64,000 nucleotides of DNA from Pseudanabaena sp. PCC 6802 (lineage in GTDB: Bacteria > Cyanobacteriota > Cyanobacteriia > Pseudanabaenales > Pseudanabaenaceae): NCBI RefSeq assembly GCF_000332175.1, contig NZ_KB235914.1:4247793-4311792 (forward strand), in the 5' to 3' direction. Positions 26,847 through 36,170 of the stretch are shown here, one piece after another; the stretch's first letter is position 1, and every line of letters starts with the position of its first letter. The notes beneath the pieces are model-generated. The model saw only the letters and a list, made by a program, of their open reading frames with translations. It did no database searches and was not told the DNA's origin. Made by a program: the position numbers and the translations under genes.

Positions 26847-27812
26847 CTAATTATGCCTCAGCCAAATCCAAGCACGATCTACTTCTGCCCAGCTTCCACC
26901 AGGGAAGCGATCGCAACGAGAGCGATGGGGCGCAGAGACAAGGCGGAGAAATTTCTCGACATGGGCAAAACTGACACTTTGACGCAGGTGATATTGCAAA
27001 AACTGGCGCGCGATCCGGCGCTGTAATGCTGGGTGTTGCTGGCGCAGATCGATGCGGTTAATTTTAGGTAAGTCTCCAGGTTGCCAAGCCTGGCTGGTCT
27101 GTTGCTCTAGATAGCTCGCATCTGCATGGAGCAGATCGGCGGTCTGCGCTAAGGCTCGCTCTATCTGGGGGTTAAAGTGCTGAACTATGTAGGGCATTAA
27201 TTCTTGACGAATGCGATTGCGTTGATAGTCCAGGTTGTCGTTAGTACTATCAAGCCAAACTGGCAGCTCTAACTCCTGGCAGTATTCGAGGGTTTGACTG
27301 CGACTGATATCGAGCAGGGGTCTGACGAGAGCGAGCTTATCCCCTAGCGGACGCTGCCAGTACAGCGATTGCAATCCTTCTGCCCCACTACCGCGCATCA
27401 GGTTAAACAGGAAAGTTTCAGCCCGATCGCTTCTAGTATGTCCCGTGACAACTATTTGGCATTGTGCCTCCAGCGCCATCTCCTCCAACATGGCATAGCG
27501 CCATTGTCTTGCGGCGGCTTCGTTTTGGGGTGGAGCTTCGGCAGTCCGCAGGCAGAATGGCAAGCCCCAGTTGCTCGCTAGTTGTTGCACGTGTAGCGCA
27601 TTCGCAGTAGAGTCAGCTCGCCATTGATGGTCGCAGTGGGCGATCGCCAGATGCCACTGCCATTTTGGCTGTAGGCCCCACAGTAGTTGAGCGAGGCACA
27701 GCGAATCTTGCCCGCCGGACACCGCAACTAAAATACTGCTGCTGCGCGGCAATAAGTATGGGGGTAAGTTTAACAGCCTATTTAATTTTGCCCGCAAGAG
27801 CTTGCTAACCAT
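26847..27812 (-). CDS. tilS: tRNA(Ile)-lysidine synthase
   Basis: This 321-residue protein has the PP-loop SGGQDS at residues 32-37, the HCDHQWR segment, and the conserved GHTRSDRAETFLFNLMRGSG. It modifies C34 of the CAU-anticodon isoleucine tRNA to lysidine, using ATP and lysine. The length matches the short cyanobacterial form without a long C-terminal domain. It lies 37 bp upstream of secG on the same strand. Confidence 0.95.
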   Translation of the reverse strand: MVSKLLRAKLNRLLNLPPYLLPRSSSILVAVSGGQDSLCLAQLLWGLQPKWQWHLAIAHCDHQWRADSTANALHVQQLASNWGLPFCLRTAEAPPQNEAAARQWRYAMLEEMALEAQCQIVVTGHTRSDRAETFLFNLMRGSGAEGLQSLYWQRPLGDKLALVRPLLDISRSQTLEYCQELELPVWLDSTNDNLDYQRNRIRQELMPYIVQHFNPQIERALAQTADLLHADASYLEQQTSQAWQPGDLPKINRIDLRQQHPALQRRIARQFLQYHLRQSVSFAHVEKFLRLVSAPHRSRCDRFPGGSWAEVDRAWIWLRHN

Positions 27813-27862
27813 GCTAGATCTAGATCGTCTATCAGGTCTAATAGCGATCGGCAGTAAGAAGA

Positions 27863-28594
27863 TTAGGATTCCGTTGAGAGCGAATCTTTAAGCGGTAACC
27901 CCTCACAGTCGCCGAGTTGACTAAAAGGGTTATAACTGAGCAGCCCCGATCTTGTTGCCCATTCGCAGCAAATCTTAATTTGCGTCAAAATATAATTTGC
28001 GGAACTGGGAGGTTGTGTTCTGCATATGTACCTGTGGATTTCGATCGCGTTGCCTACATGTTTTGATGGTAATTCCTCTATATAATTGCGGAATTTTTGG
28101 TAATCATCGATTAAGGATGTTGACTCAATAATGCCAGATAGCAGTCGTCGGGTCGTACTGGGCGTCCAGCTTATACCTGAGTTGCCAGAAAATGGCTCTG
28201 TGGGATCTGCTCCAGGCTCGTCCGCGCTACGTACGCTTTTGTGAAAGCGGTTATAGTTCTTGAGCGTGCTGGGAGTAGCAATTTGCTTGCTTCTAAACTC
28301 AGTATACTTATCCCATAAAGTATCTAGCATGGGTTGCTGTCTGATTGCCCTTGTCCGTTCGGGTGTTTGATATTTCGCCAGGGTTGGATCGAATTGGCCG
28401 ATTTTAATATCTTGAGCTACCCGATTTGCTTGTGCTTGTGCTATTTCTCTATTTTCGGGTAGATCTGGCAACCCAACTGCCAGACAGTAGCGATCGCCTG
28501 CTACTCGAAAGCGCAGTCTCAGTCTTCCTTTAAATGACTCAACTACTACGGTACCTTTAGGTGCTTTTTTACTAGATGTGGAAACACTGGGCAT
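27863..28594 (-). CDS. Truncated tyrosine-recombinase-type integrase (N-terminal domains only)
   Basis: This 243-residue protein starts with a DUF3596-like arm-binding domain (GTVVVESFKGRLRLRFRVAGDRYCLAVGLPD, FDPTLAKY). A core-binding SAM-like helical domain follows and ends with ATRSGLLSYNPFSQL. The catalytic R-H-R-Y domain that should follow is missing; the frame stops 20 codons later and tilS follows after 50 bp. It is a leftover of an integrated element, or a DNA-binding protein derived from one. No att repeats were found next to it. Confidence 0.72.
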   Translation of the reverse strand: MPSVSTSSKKAPKGTVVVESFKGRLRLRFRVAGDRYCLAVGLPDLPENREIAQAQANRVAQDIKIGQFDPTLAKYQTPERTRAIRQQPMLDTLWDKYTEFRSKQIATPSTLKNYNRFHKSVRSADEPGADPTEPFSGNSGISWTPSTTRRLLSGIIESTSLIDDYQKFRNYIEELPSKHVGNAIEIHRYICRTQPPSSANYILTQIKICCEWATRSGLLSYNPFSQLGDCEGLPLKDSLSTES

Positions 28595-28734
28595 GATTGA
28601 ACTCGATCTTTAGAACCTTGCCCTAAATATACCCACATCAAGCAGATTTCATTCAGGATGGGGGCGTTTGGGGTTGGGAATTGGAACTTGGCTGAAGGCT
28701 GACCGCCAAAAGCTTCAAATACAGGAGGTTGTGA

Positions 28735-29496
28735 TTGCTCGAAGTTATCTTTCTATGCGGGTTTTCTGGTTTAGCAGGATTTATCGACTCTATCGTCGGT
28801 GGTGGCGGTCTAATTCAATTGCCCGCCCTATTTATCTTTTTACCGCAGATCGCAGTACCCACTATTTTCGGCACTAGTAAGCTAGCAGCGATCGCTGGCA
28901 CCTCAATAGCAGTCGTGCAATACACCAGGCATGTCAAGATTAGCTGGAGGGCTACTTTACCAAGCGCGATCGCGGCATTTATATTTTCATTCCTAGGCGC
29001 GCGCATAGTGAGCTTAATTAACCCTGCCATGCTGCGTCCGGCAATTTTAGTGCTTTTAATTGCTGTTGCCATCTACACGTTTGTCAAGAAAGACTTTGGC
29101 AATTTGCACGCGCCGAAACTAGAGGCGGCAATGCAATTATGGGTGGGGATCGCGATCGGGGCAATAATCGGCTTTTATGATGGCTTTTTCGGGCCGGGGA
29201 CGGGCAGTTTCCTCACCTTTGCTTTTATTGGCTTATTTGGATTTGACTTCCTCAATGCGGCTGCCTCGGCGCGTGTAGTTAACTTTGCCACCAATCTCTC
29301 CGCCATGCTGTATTTTGCTGCTACAGGAAATATTCTTTATCAGGTTGCCTTACCTATGGCAGTTTGCAATATCACTGGTTCTCTAATCGGTTCAAGAATG
29401 GCCTTGACCAAAGGTAGCCAGTTTATTAGAGTTCTATTTCTAGTAGTGGTATCTGCTTTGATTTTGAAATTTGCCTATGACTTGCTAAAACCTTGA
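28735..29496 (+). CDS. TSUP-family (TauE/SafE) membrane transporter
   Basis: This 253-residue protein has about eight TM segments and the TSUP repeats GFSGLAGFIDSIVGGGGLIQLPAL and GFYDGFFGPGTGSFLTFAFIGLFGFDFLNAAASARVVNFATN. The family exports sulfite, sulfoacetate or similar organosulfur anions. The start is TTG at 28735, chosen because AGGAGG lies just upstream and the conserved N-terminus begins there. The substrate here is unknown. Confidence 0.9.
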   Translation: MLEVIFLCGFSGLAGFIDSIVGGGGLIQLPALFIFLPQIAVPTIFGTSKLAAIAGTSIAVVQYTRHVKISWRATLPSAIAAFIFSFLGARIVSLINPAMLRPAILVLLIAVAIYTFVKKDFGNLHAPKLEAAMQLWVGIAIGAIIGFYDGFFGPGTGSFLTFAFIGLFGFDFLNAAASARVVNFATNLSAMLYFAATGNILYQVALPMAVCNITGSLIGSRMALTKGSQFIRVLFLVVVSALILKFAYDLLKP

Positions 29497-29521
29497 ATTC
29501 TAGGAAACTTGCTGGCAAGCA

Positions 29522-29869
29522 TTAGGTTCCGTCTGTTTCCTCTGTTACTTCACCAACAGCTTTCTGTGATGCATGACGAATATGGAGAATGCGAACTGTT
29601 GAACCACTCTGTCCTTCTAAAATTGTGAAAAGGACTCGATACGAATTACGCCCTTGACCGTAGAGTAATTGGCGGATCTCCTGAGTAAAATACTTATTTT
29701 CTCGTGCCAGGGGACAACGTTTAGGCATTTGGGACAGAGATGCGATCGACTTTAGCAGCCCTGAATACCATTGGCTCGCCTTTGCAGGAGAAGTAACTTG
29801 CGATAACCGTAGAAATGCTTTGTCTGCCTCAGCTTCTGCCACACTTGAAATTTCGATACTATACTTCAT
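29522..29869 (-). CDS. RelE/ParE-superfamily toxin
   Basis: This 115-residue protein has the compact ParE/RelE fold pattern: MKYSIEISSVAEAEADKAF at the start, PKRCPLARENKYF, RQLLYGQGRNSYRVLFTI and a final ILHIRHASQK. It overlaps the antitoxin stop codon by 4 bp (ATGA), the usual translational coupling. Its target (ribosome-bound mRNA or gyrase) is not decided by sequence. Confidence 0.87.
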   Translation of the reverse strand: MKYSIEISSVAEAEADKAFLRLSQVTSPAKASQWYSGLLKSIASLSQMPKRCPLARENKYFTQEIRQLLYGQGRNSYRVLFTILEGQSGSTVRILHIRHASQKAVGEVTEETDGT

Positions 29870-30120
29870 GAAGTAATTGGCAGGTTGTATCTATAGCCTT
29901 GTTCTTCGGCAAAATCTTGGAAAGCCCGAAATTGTCCTGCCTCAAAATCGTCTAATCCTCGCTGAATACCACTAATAGCTTCTTTTAAATCTTGCTCTTC
30001 CCACCTTAAGGCAGCAGTCAATAGTTCAGATGCGATAAAACCTACATCTTGACCTTGTTGTGTAGCCCTTTCGCGTAATAATGCTTCTAATTCGGGACTG
30101 AGAGTAACTACTATTGTCAT
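29866..30120 (-). CDS. Antitoxin of the RelE/ParE pair
   Basis: This 84-residue protein has a ribbon-helix-helix-like start (MTIVVTLSPELEALLRERATQQG) and an acidic C-terminus that would wrap the toxin. I chose ATG at 30120, after GGAGGAC, instead of the longer frame from 30153, because the family begins at MTIVVTL. As antitoxin it should bind the promoter just upstream and repress the operon. Confidence 0.85.
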   Translation of the reverse strand: MTIVVTLSPELEALLRERATQQGQDVGFIASELLTAALRWEEQDLKEAISGIQRGLDDFEAGQFRAFQDFAEEQGYRYNLPITS

Positions 30121-30337
30121 TAAGTGTCCTCCTTTGCTCCAAAGCCTTTGCATCCTGATTTTAGCAAAACTATTTCAAATGACTTGATAACTCTGTGCGT
30201 GCAACCAAAGTGTCTGGACAAACCACTCCTCAAAGTAAAGGGGGGTTAAGTCCCTTGAGGAATTTAATAGTGTCGGCGATCGCCCAGCTTCAAATATCTT
30301 AAAATATGCTTATTGAAGATTTAGAGAGCCTAAAAAC

Positions 30338-30646
30338 ATGGGAAACCCACTAACTCGTGCTTTTTTCATTGGTAGAGCTACCGCCGAGGCTCTAGTCGAT
30401 CTCTTGGAAGACAGCTTAACTGATGCCCTAAGCGCCTTGGGTAAATTCGATGCGGAACAACGGGAAAAATTCCGTAACTTTGCAGATAATGTGGTTACAA
30501 AAGCAACCCAGGCAGAAAACGCTGTTTACCAAACGAGTAGCGCATCCGAGTCGCTAGATTTGCAGGAAGTAATTGATAATTTGCGCGCAGAGATCGCTCA
30601 ACTTAAGTCGGAACTGCAAGAGTACCGCAACCAAAAGCAAGACTAA
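30338..30646 (+). CDS. DUF6825-type small protein
   Basis: This 102-residue protein starts MGNPLTRAFFIGRATAEALVDLLEDSLTDALSALGKFDAEQREKFRNF, which I associate with a cyanobacterial/plastid family (DUF6825). The rest is predicted helical with a C-terminal coiled coil (VIDNLRAEIAQLKSELQEY). It is probably membrane-associated or thylakoid-linked. It stands 102 bp before the ABC1 kinase gene. Confidence 0.78.
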   Translation: MGNPLTRAFFIGRATAEALVDLLEDSLTDALSALGKFDAEQREKFRNFADNVVTKATQAENAVYQTSSASESLDLQEVIDNLRAEIAQLKSELQEYRNQKQD

Positions 30647-30748
30647 AGGTGAATGGCACTAAAGTGGTCTTCTCTATCTTGCTACAGACACAGAAAATTC
30701 CAGCGATCGCGTTAGAATGTAAAGGTTTGTTAAGGTCTCGCTTATACT

Positions 30749-32446
30749 GTGTCAGGGCTGTCGTCTGAACCTACCTATCGCTGGAGCCAGGAAAATTACT
30801 CCCAACTAGCCCGTACTGTAGACATTTGGCGCACAGTACTGCTGTTTCTTTGGTACAACTGGCTGGATCGGAAAAAGTGGAGTTATGTCGGGGGGAAAAC
30901 CGAGGAAGCGCAAAAAAAAAGGAGGCGCAAGCGCGCCATCTGGCTGCGGGAATCTTTGTTGCAACTTGGCCCGACATTTATTAAAGTCGGTCAGTTATTC
31001 TCCACCCGTGCCGATTTATTCCCCGCCGAATATGTGGAGGAGTTATCTAAGTTACAGGATCGGGTACCAGCATTTGGCTGCGAAAAGGTTGGCAAGATTA
31101 TTGAAACGGATTTAGGCAAGCCGATCGCCGCCATGTTCCGCCACTTCGATCCGGTGCCGATCGCCGCTGCCAGTTTGGGGCAAGTTCATAAAGCCCAACT
31201 ACATTCCGGCGAAGAGATTGTTGTCAAGGTGCAGCGTCCGGGGTTAATGAAATTATTTGCGATCGACCTCACCATCTTGCAGCAGATTGCCACCTACTAC
31301 CAAAATCACCCGCGTTACGGCAAGGGCCGCGACTGGTTGGGTATTTATAACGAATGCAAGCGCATCCTTTATCAAGAAGCTGATTACCTCAACGAAGGAC
31401 GCAATGCCGATCTATTTCGACGCAATTTTCGACACGATCCTCGCATTGTCGTACCAAGAATCTACTGGCGATTTACTTCTAAGCGGGTTTTGTCCTTAGA
31501 GTACATGCCCGGCATTAAAGTTAGTAACTACGAAGCCTTAGAAGCAGCCGGTATAGATCGTAAAGCCCTGGCTGCGATCGGGGCGGAATCTTACCTGCAA
31601 CAATTGCTCAATCATGGCTTTTTCCACGCCGATCCCCACCCTGGCAATCTAGCCGTCACCAGTTCCGGCGGGTTGATTTTTTATGATTTTGGTATGATGG
31701 GACAAATCCAGCCAATTACCAAAGAAAAATTACTGCGCACGTTCTTTGGCATTGCCAAAAAGGATGCGGACGGGGTGATTTCTTCGTTAGTTGAGCTGGG
31801 TGCTTTAGAAATATCTGGAGATATTGGCCCCGTGACCCGTTCCGTGCAATATATGCTGGATAACTTCATGGGTAAGCCATTTGAAAAGCAGTCGATCGCT
31901 GCCATCAGCGACGACCTGTACGAGATTGCCTACGATCGCCCCTTTAGGTTCCCAGCCACATTTACATTTGTGATGCGGGCATTTTCTACACTAGAGGGTT
32001 TAGGTAAAGGCTTAGATCCGGAGTTTAACTTTATGGAGGTGGCAAAACCTTTTGCTACAAGTCTGATGGAGAATGGCAATTCAAAAGATCCAGGCAGTTT
32101 ATCAGCCACCTTTCTAGGCGAGATTGGCAGGCAAGCAGCGCAGATGGGCAACTCTGCCTTTAACCTGCCGCGTAAAATTGAGGACACAATTGTTAAATTA
32201 GAGCGTGGCGATCTGCGTTTGCGGGTAAAATCGCAGGAAACTGACCGGATCCTGCGACGCATCAGCAATATAGGTATTGGTGCCATTTACTCTATACTTT
32301 GGGCGGCGGCAAGCCTGTCAGCAACTATTCTATTAGTTAACAAATTGTACATAATTGCAGGAATTGCCCTGGCAATTGGTATCTTTTTCCTAATTGCACT
32401 GTTGCGATTGCTGATCCGCATAGATCGCTCAGAGCGCACGTTTTAA
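30749..32446 (+). CDS. ABC1/UbiB-family atypical kinase
   Basis: This 565-residue protein has the ABC1 signatures: LGPTFIKVGQLFSTRADLFPAEYVEEL (KxGQ motif), PIAAASLGQVHKAQL (Ala-rich loop), IVVKVQRPG with the catalytic Lys, FFHADPHPGN and YDFGMMG (metal binding). Two TM segments lie at the end (residues about 505-560). The start is GTG at 30749. These proteins act in quinone and lipid homeostasis in thylakoid membranes; the exact substrate is unknown. Confidence 0.93.
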   Translation: MSGLSSEPTYRWSQENYSQLARTVDIWRTVLLFLWYNWLDRKKWSYVGGKTEEAQKKRRRKRAIWLRESLLQLGPTFIKVGQLFSTRADLFPAEYVEELSKLQDRVPAFGCEKVGKIIETDLGKPIAAMFRHFDPVPIAAASLGQVHKAQLHSGEEIVVKVQRPGLMKLFAIDLTILQQIATYYQNHPRYGKGRDWLGIYNECKRILYQEADYLNEGRNADLFRRNFRHDPRIVVPRIYWRFTSKRVLSLEYMPGIKVSNYEALEAAGIDRKALAAIGAESYLQQLLNHGFFHADPHPGNLAVTSSGGLIFYDFGMMGQIQPITKEKLLRTFFGIAKKDADGVISSLVELGALEISGDIGPVTRSVQYMLDNFMGKPFEKQSIAAISDDLYEIAYDRPFRFPATFTFVMRAFSTLEGLGKGLDPEFNFMEVAKPFATSLMENGNSKDPGSLSATFLGEIGRQAAQMGNSAFNLPRKIEDTIVKLERGDLRLRVKSQETDRILRRISNIGIGAIYSILWAAASLSATILLVNKLYIIAGIALAIGIFFLIALLRLLIRIDRSERTF

Positions 32447-32496
32447 CAATGTTTTAACTCAGGGAGTCGCAAAAGGAGTAAGTGTAACTATCCAAT

Positions 32497-33231
32497 ATGA
32501 AACTATCATTTGCTGGAAGCTCAGACGTTGGCTGTGTAAGAACATCTAACCAGGATTCCTACCATATCGATCCCGATGGTCGGTTCTTTGTTGTTGCCGA
32601 TGGTATGGGAGGACACGCTGGTGGGGAGGAAGCGAGCCGAATTACTACAGAATCGATCGGAGCTTATCTGAGCCTGGAGTGGGGCAAAAATTCACCTCAG
32701 GAATTACTTCAACAGGCGGTGTTAAAAGCAAATCAAGCGATTCTCCACGACCAAAACATCCACCCCGTACGTGGCGACTCTGGTACAACCGTAGTTGTAG
32801 TCATGTTTATTGACGAACAGCCCTGGTTTTGCCACATCGGTGATTCCAGACTCTATCGCCTGCGCGGTCCCCGACTCGAACAGGTGAGCGAAGATCATAC
32901 CTGGATTGCCAGGGCAGTACAAACCGGTGCAGTTAGCACCGATGAAGCCCGCAACCACCCGTGGCGGCATATGCTACTGCAATGTTTGGGCAGAGAAGAT
33001 CTCAAAGAGATAACTGCTCAAAAGGTGGACTTTCAACCAGGCGATCGCCTTTTACTGTGCAGTGATGGTTTGACTGAAGAGTTGACGGACGATCGCATTG
33101 CCAGCCAGCTTAAGGGAAATCGTTCCTGTCATAAAGCCGTCGAGGCACTAATTAAAGCTGCTAAATCCCACGGAGGACGCGACAACGTCACGGTTGTCGT
33201 GATTGCGCGAGAGTTGAATGATAGTAATTGA
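32497..33231 (+). CDS. PP2C-family Ser/Thr protein phosphatase
   Basis: This 244-residue protein is of the bacterial Stp/PphA type: GCVRTSNQDSYHID, VVADGMGGHAGGEEAS (metal-binding D and G), GTTVVVV, CHIGDSRLYRLR, LLLCSDGLTEELTDD, and GGRDNVTVVV. All metal ligands are present. It removes phosphate from Ser/Thr proteins in the cytoplasm; in cyanobacteria PphA acts on PII. The preceding 50 bp has GGAG near the start. Confidence 0.94.
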   Translation: MKLSFAGSSDVGCVRTSNQDSYHIDPDGRFFVVADGMGGHAGGEEASRITTESIGAYLSLEWGKNSPQELLQQAVLKANQAILHDQNIHPVRGDSGTTVVVVMFIDEQPWFCHIGDSRLYRLRGPRLEQVSEDHTWIARAVQTGAVSTDEARNHPWRHMLLQCLGREDLKEITAQKVDFQPGDRLLLCSDGLTEELTDDRIASQLKGNRSCHKAVEALIKAAKSHGGRDNVTVVVIARELNDSN

Positions 33232-33850
33232 ATCGCCGATCGCCATGCCGTCCGTTCGCAGAAGTACTAGCAAAAATATATTTCTTAGGTTTTTCTCGAT
33301 CTCGGTCGGCACTCTAATTGCAGCGCTGATTATTTCAAGACTGTCAGGCATCGCTATCTACGCGGCTCAAACCAGTTGGCTGGAAGAAACTTGGGGGCAG
33401 GCAGGCGCGATCGCATACCAGGCTGCCGCCAAAACCATGCTCTCGCGCAATCGCCAGGGTGGACGGAGTTTAGACAATTTCCAAAAAAGTTATTTGCGTC
33501 GGGACTTTAGGAGTCTCGCCAATCGCGTTTCCGTCATCTACGCAGCCAAACTCATGGATCGGTGGCAGGTTGGCAATTCGATCGTGCATCTAGGCGCGAT
33601 TGACTCAGCCGCCCAAACCTATTGCGATCGCGTTTATATCCGAGCGCCCTATCAACCAGAAAATAGGCAACAGCTAATTCTCCTCGCTCACGAAATGGTA
33701 CATGCCAAACAGTGCGAGCAATTGGGAGGCATGGGAAAATTTGGCTACGAGTATTTTAAAGAATACAAACGCGCCAATCAGAGATACGACAAAAACAAAC
33801 TTGAGAGAGAGGCATTTATCTTTCAAGCAAAATTTACTGCCTCTTTGTAG
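33218..33850 (+). CDS. Membrane-anchored putative metallopeptidase (HExxH)
   Basis: This 210-residue protein overlaps the phosphatase gene by 14 bp. One TM lies near residues 22-50. The motif LLAHEMVHAKQCEQ (H158, E159, H162) is an HExxH zinc site of the kind in DUF4157-type minimal peptidases. An ATG at 33245 is an alternative start. The tail (KLEREAFIFQAKF) could give the third ligand, a glutamate. The family is not firmly known. The overlap suggests co-expression with the phosphatase. Confidence 0.72.
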   Translation: MIVIESPIAMPSVRRSTSKNIFLRFFSISVGTLIAALIISRLSGIAIYAAQTSWLEETWGQAGAIAYQAAAKTMLSRNRQGGRSLDNFQKSYLRRDFRSLANRVSVIYAAKLMDRWQVGNSIVHLGAIDSAAQTYCDRVYIRAPYQPENRQQLILLAHEMVHAKQCEQLGGMGKFGYEYFKEYKRANQRYDKNKLEREAFIFQAKFTASL

Positions 33851-33853
33851 GAG

Positions 33854-33940
33854 TATAGCCATAGACAGATCTGTTAGGGCAGGGGGTGTGGGGGCAACGC
33901 CCCCAACCCCCCTTCTCGTTTTCATCTGAAAACCGCTATA
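33854..33940. repeat. Palindromic element, copy 1 (chimeric ends)
   Basis: The left end TATAGCCATAGACAGATCTG belongs to the subfamily seen at 51333 and 62969. The right end, TGAAAACCGCTATA with CTCGTTTTCATC before it, belongs to the subfamily seen at 37495, 47256, 57256 and 60868. The core GGGGGCAACGCCCCC is shared by both. The two ends therefore do not match each other, unlike those of other copies. Confidence 0.8.
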
Positions 33941-34022
33941 ATGCGGATTTGGTATTATTTCTTGCGAAATCGCTTCGCGAGCGGGTGCATACTGCAGCCG
34001 AGGGATTGTCCCTACAGAAAGG

Positions 34023-34859
34023 CTAGAGTTTATCCCTAGGGATTCTCATATAGGTGGTATCATTCGGACCAGAACTCCAACTTTGTATCATCTTCACTTC
34101 GTCGCGATAAGCACTTCCTTCGATCTGGAACCACAGCCAGGTAGTGATAAAGTTAACCGCTGAAGTCAAAAAGCGTTTTCGCCCAAACTTGCTAGTACCA
34201 GAATGGCGGGGGTGCCAGGGCGTGGTAACCTCGGTTACCTTGCAACCGATACCCGCCAAAATTGCCAGAAGATAGCGATGCGTAATAATTTGCAACGGCA
34301 GCTTTGCCACCCGATCGCGACGTACTAGCTTAATCCAATTCATATCATGGATTTCCAGATTAAAGGCTTTTTGACAAGCCCAGTTAGCCAGTTTAGAGGC
34401 GCGCACTTTACCATCACCACGATTGAGTCGCCGCCCTGCTACAGCGTCTACACCAGGCACGCAAGCTTCTAGCAAAAGTGGAATATCAGTTTCAGGATTT
34501 GATTCTAGATCGGCTTGCCCCCATAGAATCCAATCAGTGTGAATATTGGCGATCGCCGTTCTCCAGACCTCAGTTACTCCACGCCTGCTAGGATGGCGAA
34601 TCACTCTCAGAAAAGCATAACGTTCCATCAAACCTGTTAAGATCTCAGGACTACTGTCAGTGCTACCATCATCGATGAGCAACACGGGTAGATCGAACTT
34701 AAGTTTCCGAAATGTATTCTCTAATAAAAGAAACAATCGCTCCAGGTTTCCTTCTTCATTGAAGGAAGGAATCGCAATTGTAACCGAGCGACTTTGTAAG
34801 GGAGTTTCTGAAAAAGCAGTTGCAGGCGTAGCCTGTATTCCTGTTGTCAAGCTATTCAT
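34023..34859 (-). CDS. Family 2 glycosyltransferase (dolichyl-phosphate-sugar synthase-like)
   Basis: This 278-residue protein has SVTIAIPSFNEEGNLERLFLLLE, LLIDDGSTDSSPEIL, and DWILWGQADLESNPE as the metal-site region. No C-terminal TM helices are present. It is closest in pattern to polyprenyl-phosphate mannosyl/glucosyl transferases. It reads away from the second glycan cluster (which is on the plus strand) and is separated from it by a 1.3-kb gap. It could provide the polyprenyl-linked sugar used by the GT39-like enzyme at 40797, which is inference. Confidence 0.87.
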   Translation of the reverse strand: MNSLTTGIQATPATAFSETPLQSRSVTIAIPSFNEEGNLERLFLLLENTFRKLKFDLPVLLIDDGSTDSSPEILTGLMERYAFLRVIRHPSRRGVTEVWRTAIANIHTDWILWGQADLESNPETDIPLLLEACVPGVDAVAGRRLNRGDGKVRASKLANWACQKAFNLEIHDMNWIKLVRRDRVAKLPLQIITHRYLLAILAGIGCKVTEVTTPWHPRHSGTSKFGRKRFLTSAVNFITTWLWFQIEGSAYRDEVKMIQSWSSGPNDTTYMRIPRDKL

Positions 34860-36170
34860 TGAACAATCTCCTTGGGCTTAGATTTTTCGATTCTCCACCA
34901 CTCACCAAGATGGATTGGAGAGCCGTTTAGAAGTGGTGGGAAAGTAGTACTTCAGGAGTCACGATCGCATGCGATCGACAACCTGGAATTGGAAACCTGG
35001 AATTGGAAAATCAAATTACCCGCGTACGGTTAATAGACAAAACATCCGTTAGGTATCTCAACTCTAAACAAAAACTTAGTGCAGCTAGTTCAGTAAGCGC
35101 GTCAAATTACTGATGTCTGGAATAAGTTCAGAGGTGAAGTACCAAGAAAGAACTATTTGTGGAGGTTCTCACCCGAGCTAATAGTGATGGAACCGATTCT
35201 AGAGAAGGAATTTAATGGGCAAGCTAAATTTTTTAGCGCATCCATAGAGCTACTCCTTAGTTGCAAGCTGAATAGGTTCTGAAGTACACCCCTATTCAAA
35301 TTGTTGGACTAAATTTTGGACTATTTGATAACCTCATCTAGTTTTTACACGATTGCAATACAAGCGCAATACAAAATGTTGGTGGAGGACGGACATTTTC
35401 GTAGGTTTAAGAAGCCAATCTACAGGAAAGGCATTGCAGTACTAAACACGATACCAGACATACCAAACCTACGCTGGAGCTTGAAATCTGTCAGAAACAT
35501 TAAGATAGCTGACAATTCCGTCATAGACTACCCAGGATTCTTAATCCATGTCGGTACCACTCGATACATTTCCATGAAAATACGAATTTGTCAACCAAGC
35601 GATCGCCACGCAATGGCAATTATTACTGCTGCGAAATAACTAAAAGCTTATTCAGTTTCTGCCCAGATCGACTATCCTGTTTGGGTTTGGAGATTTAAGC
35701 GATCGAATTAAAATTCGATCGACCGACAAAATCAGTTGAGATCGTGGAAATTATTGATTTTTGTAGTCTATTAAGCAAAACAATCTAATGATTTTTTGCT
35801 ATCAGTAATTTAAATCTAAGCTCGATCGCAAGGTCATTAGAAGAATAGTAGGTAGTAAAAACCATTAGCGTACGGGTGATTTCAGCGTGGAAAAACTAAT
35901 TTCTAAACCTAGGGAACCTTCGAACGAGAGAATTCGTCCTTCTCTAGAGTTCGCAAAATCGTGTAGAGATATTGCGAGTGTCTCGACACTTAACTTAATC
36001 GGTCAAGAATTGATTTGGTTAAGGAGTTGTTAAGGCTTCCAATTGGACTTAGCAGGCAGTTAGTATCCCCAGATCGAAGCGCGTCACTTTTTAAATAAAT
36101 TCTGATTTCTGGATAATCCTAAGTTTATGTGTTCTAGGAAACTAGCAAACCTTGTTATTTAGGGCGATCT
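34860..36170. other. Long intergenic region before the second glycan cluster
   Basis: There are 1.3 kb between divergent genes. A 14-bp unit ACCTGGAATTGGAA is repeated twice in tandem (34981-35008). A perfect 22-bp palindrome is at 35700-35721. A 107-codon frame at 35316-35639 has no ribosome site and no recognisable family, so it is not called. The length suggests a regulated promoter region for the cluster starting at 36171, but no promoter can be assigned with confidence. Confidence 0.4.
35700..35721. promoter_or_regulatory. Perfect palindrome, possible operator
   Basis: Ten-base arms CGATCGAATT and AATTCGATCG flank a 2-base AA centre. The site lies 450 bp upstream of the GT4 gene in a large non-coding gap. 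It has no T tract and so is unlikely to be a terminator. Symmetric sites of this size often bind dimeric regulators; no regulator is known here. Confidence 0.35.

Noticed and set aside
30121-30153. Longer antitoxin start.
   Set aside because: The ribosome site GGAGGAC points to ATG 30120 and family proteins begin there.
35316-35639. 107-codon plus-strand frame in the 1.3-kb gap.
   Set aside because: It has no ribosome site, no family resemblance and weak coding character. It is most likely chance.
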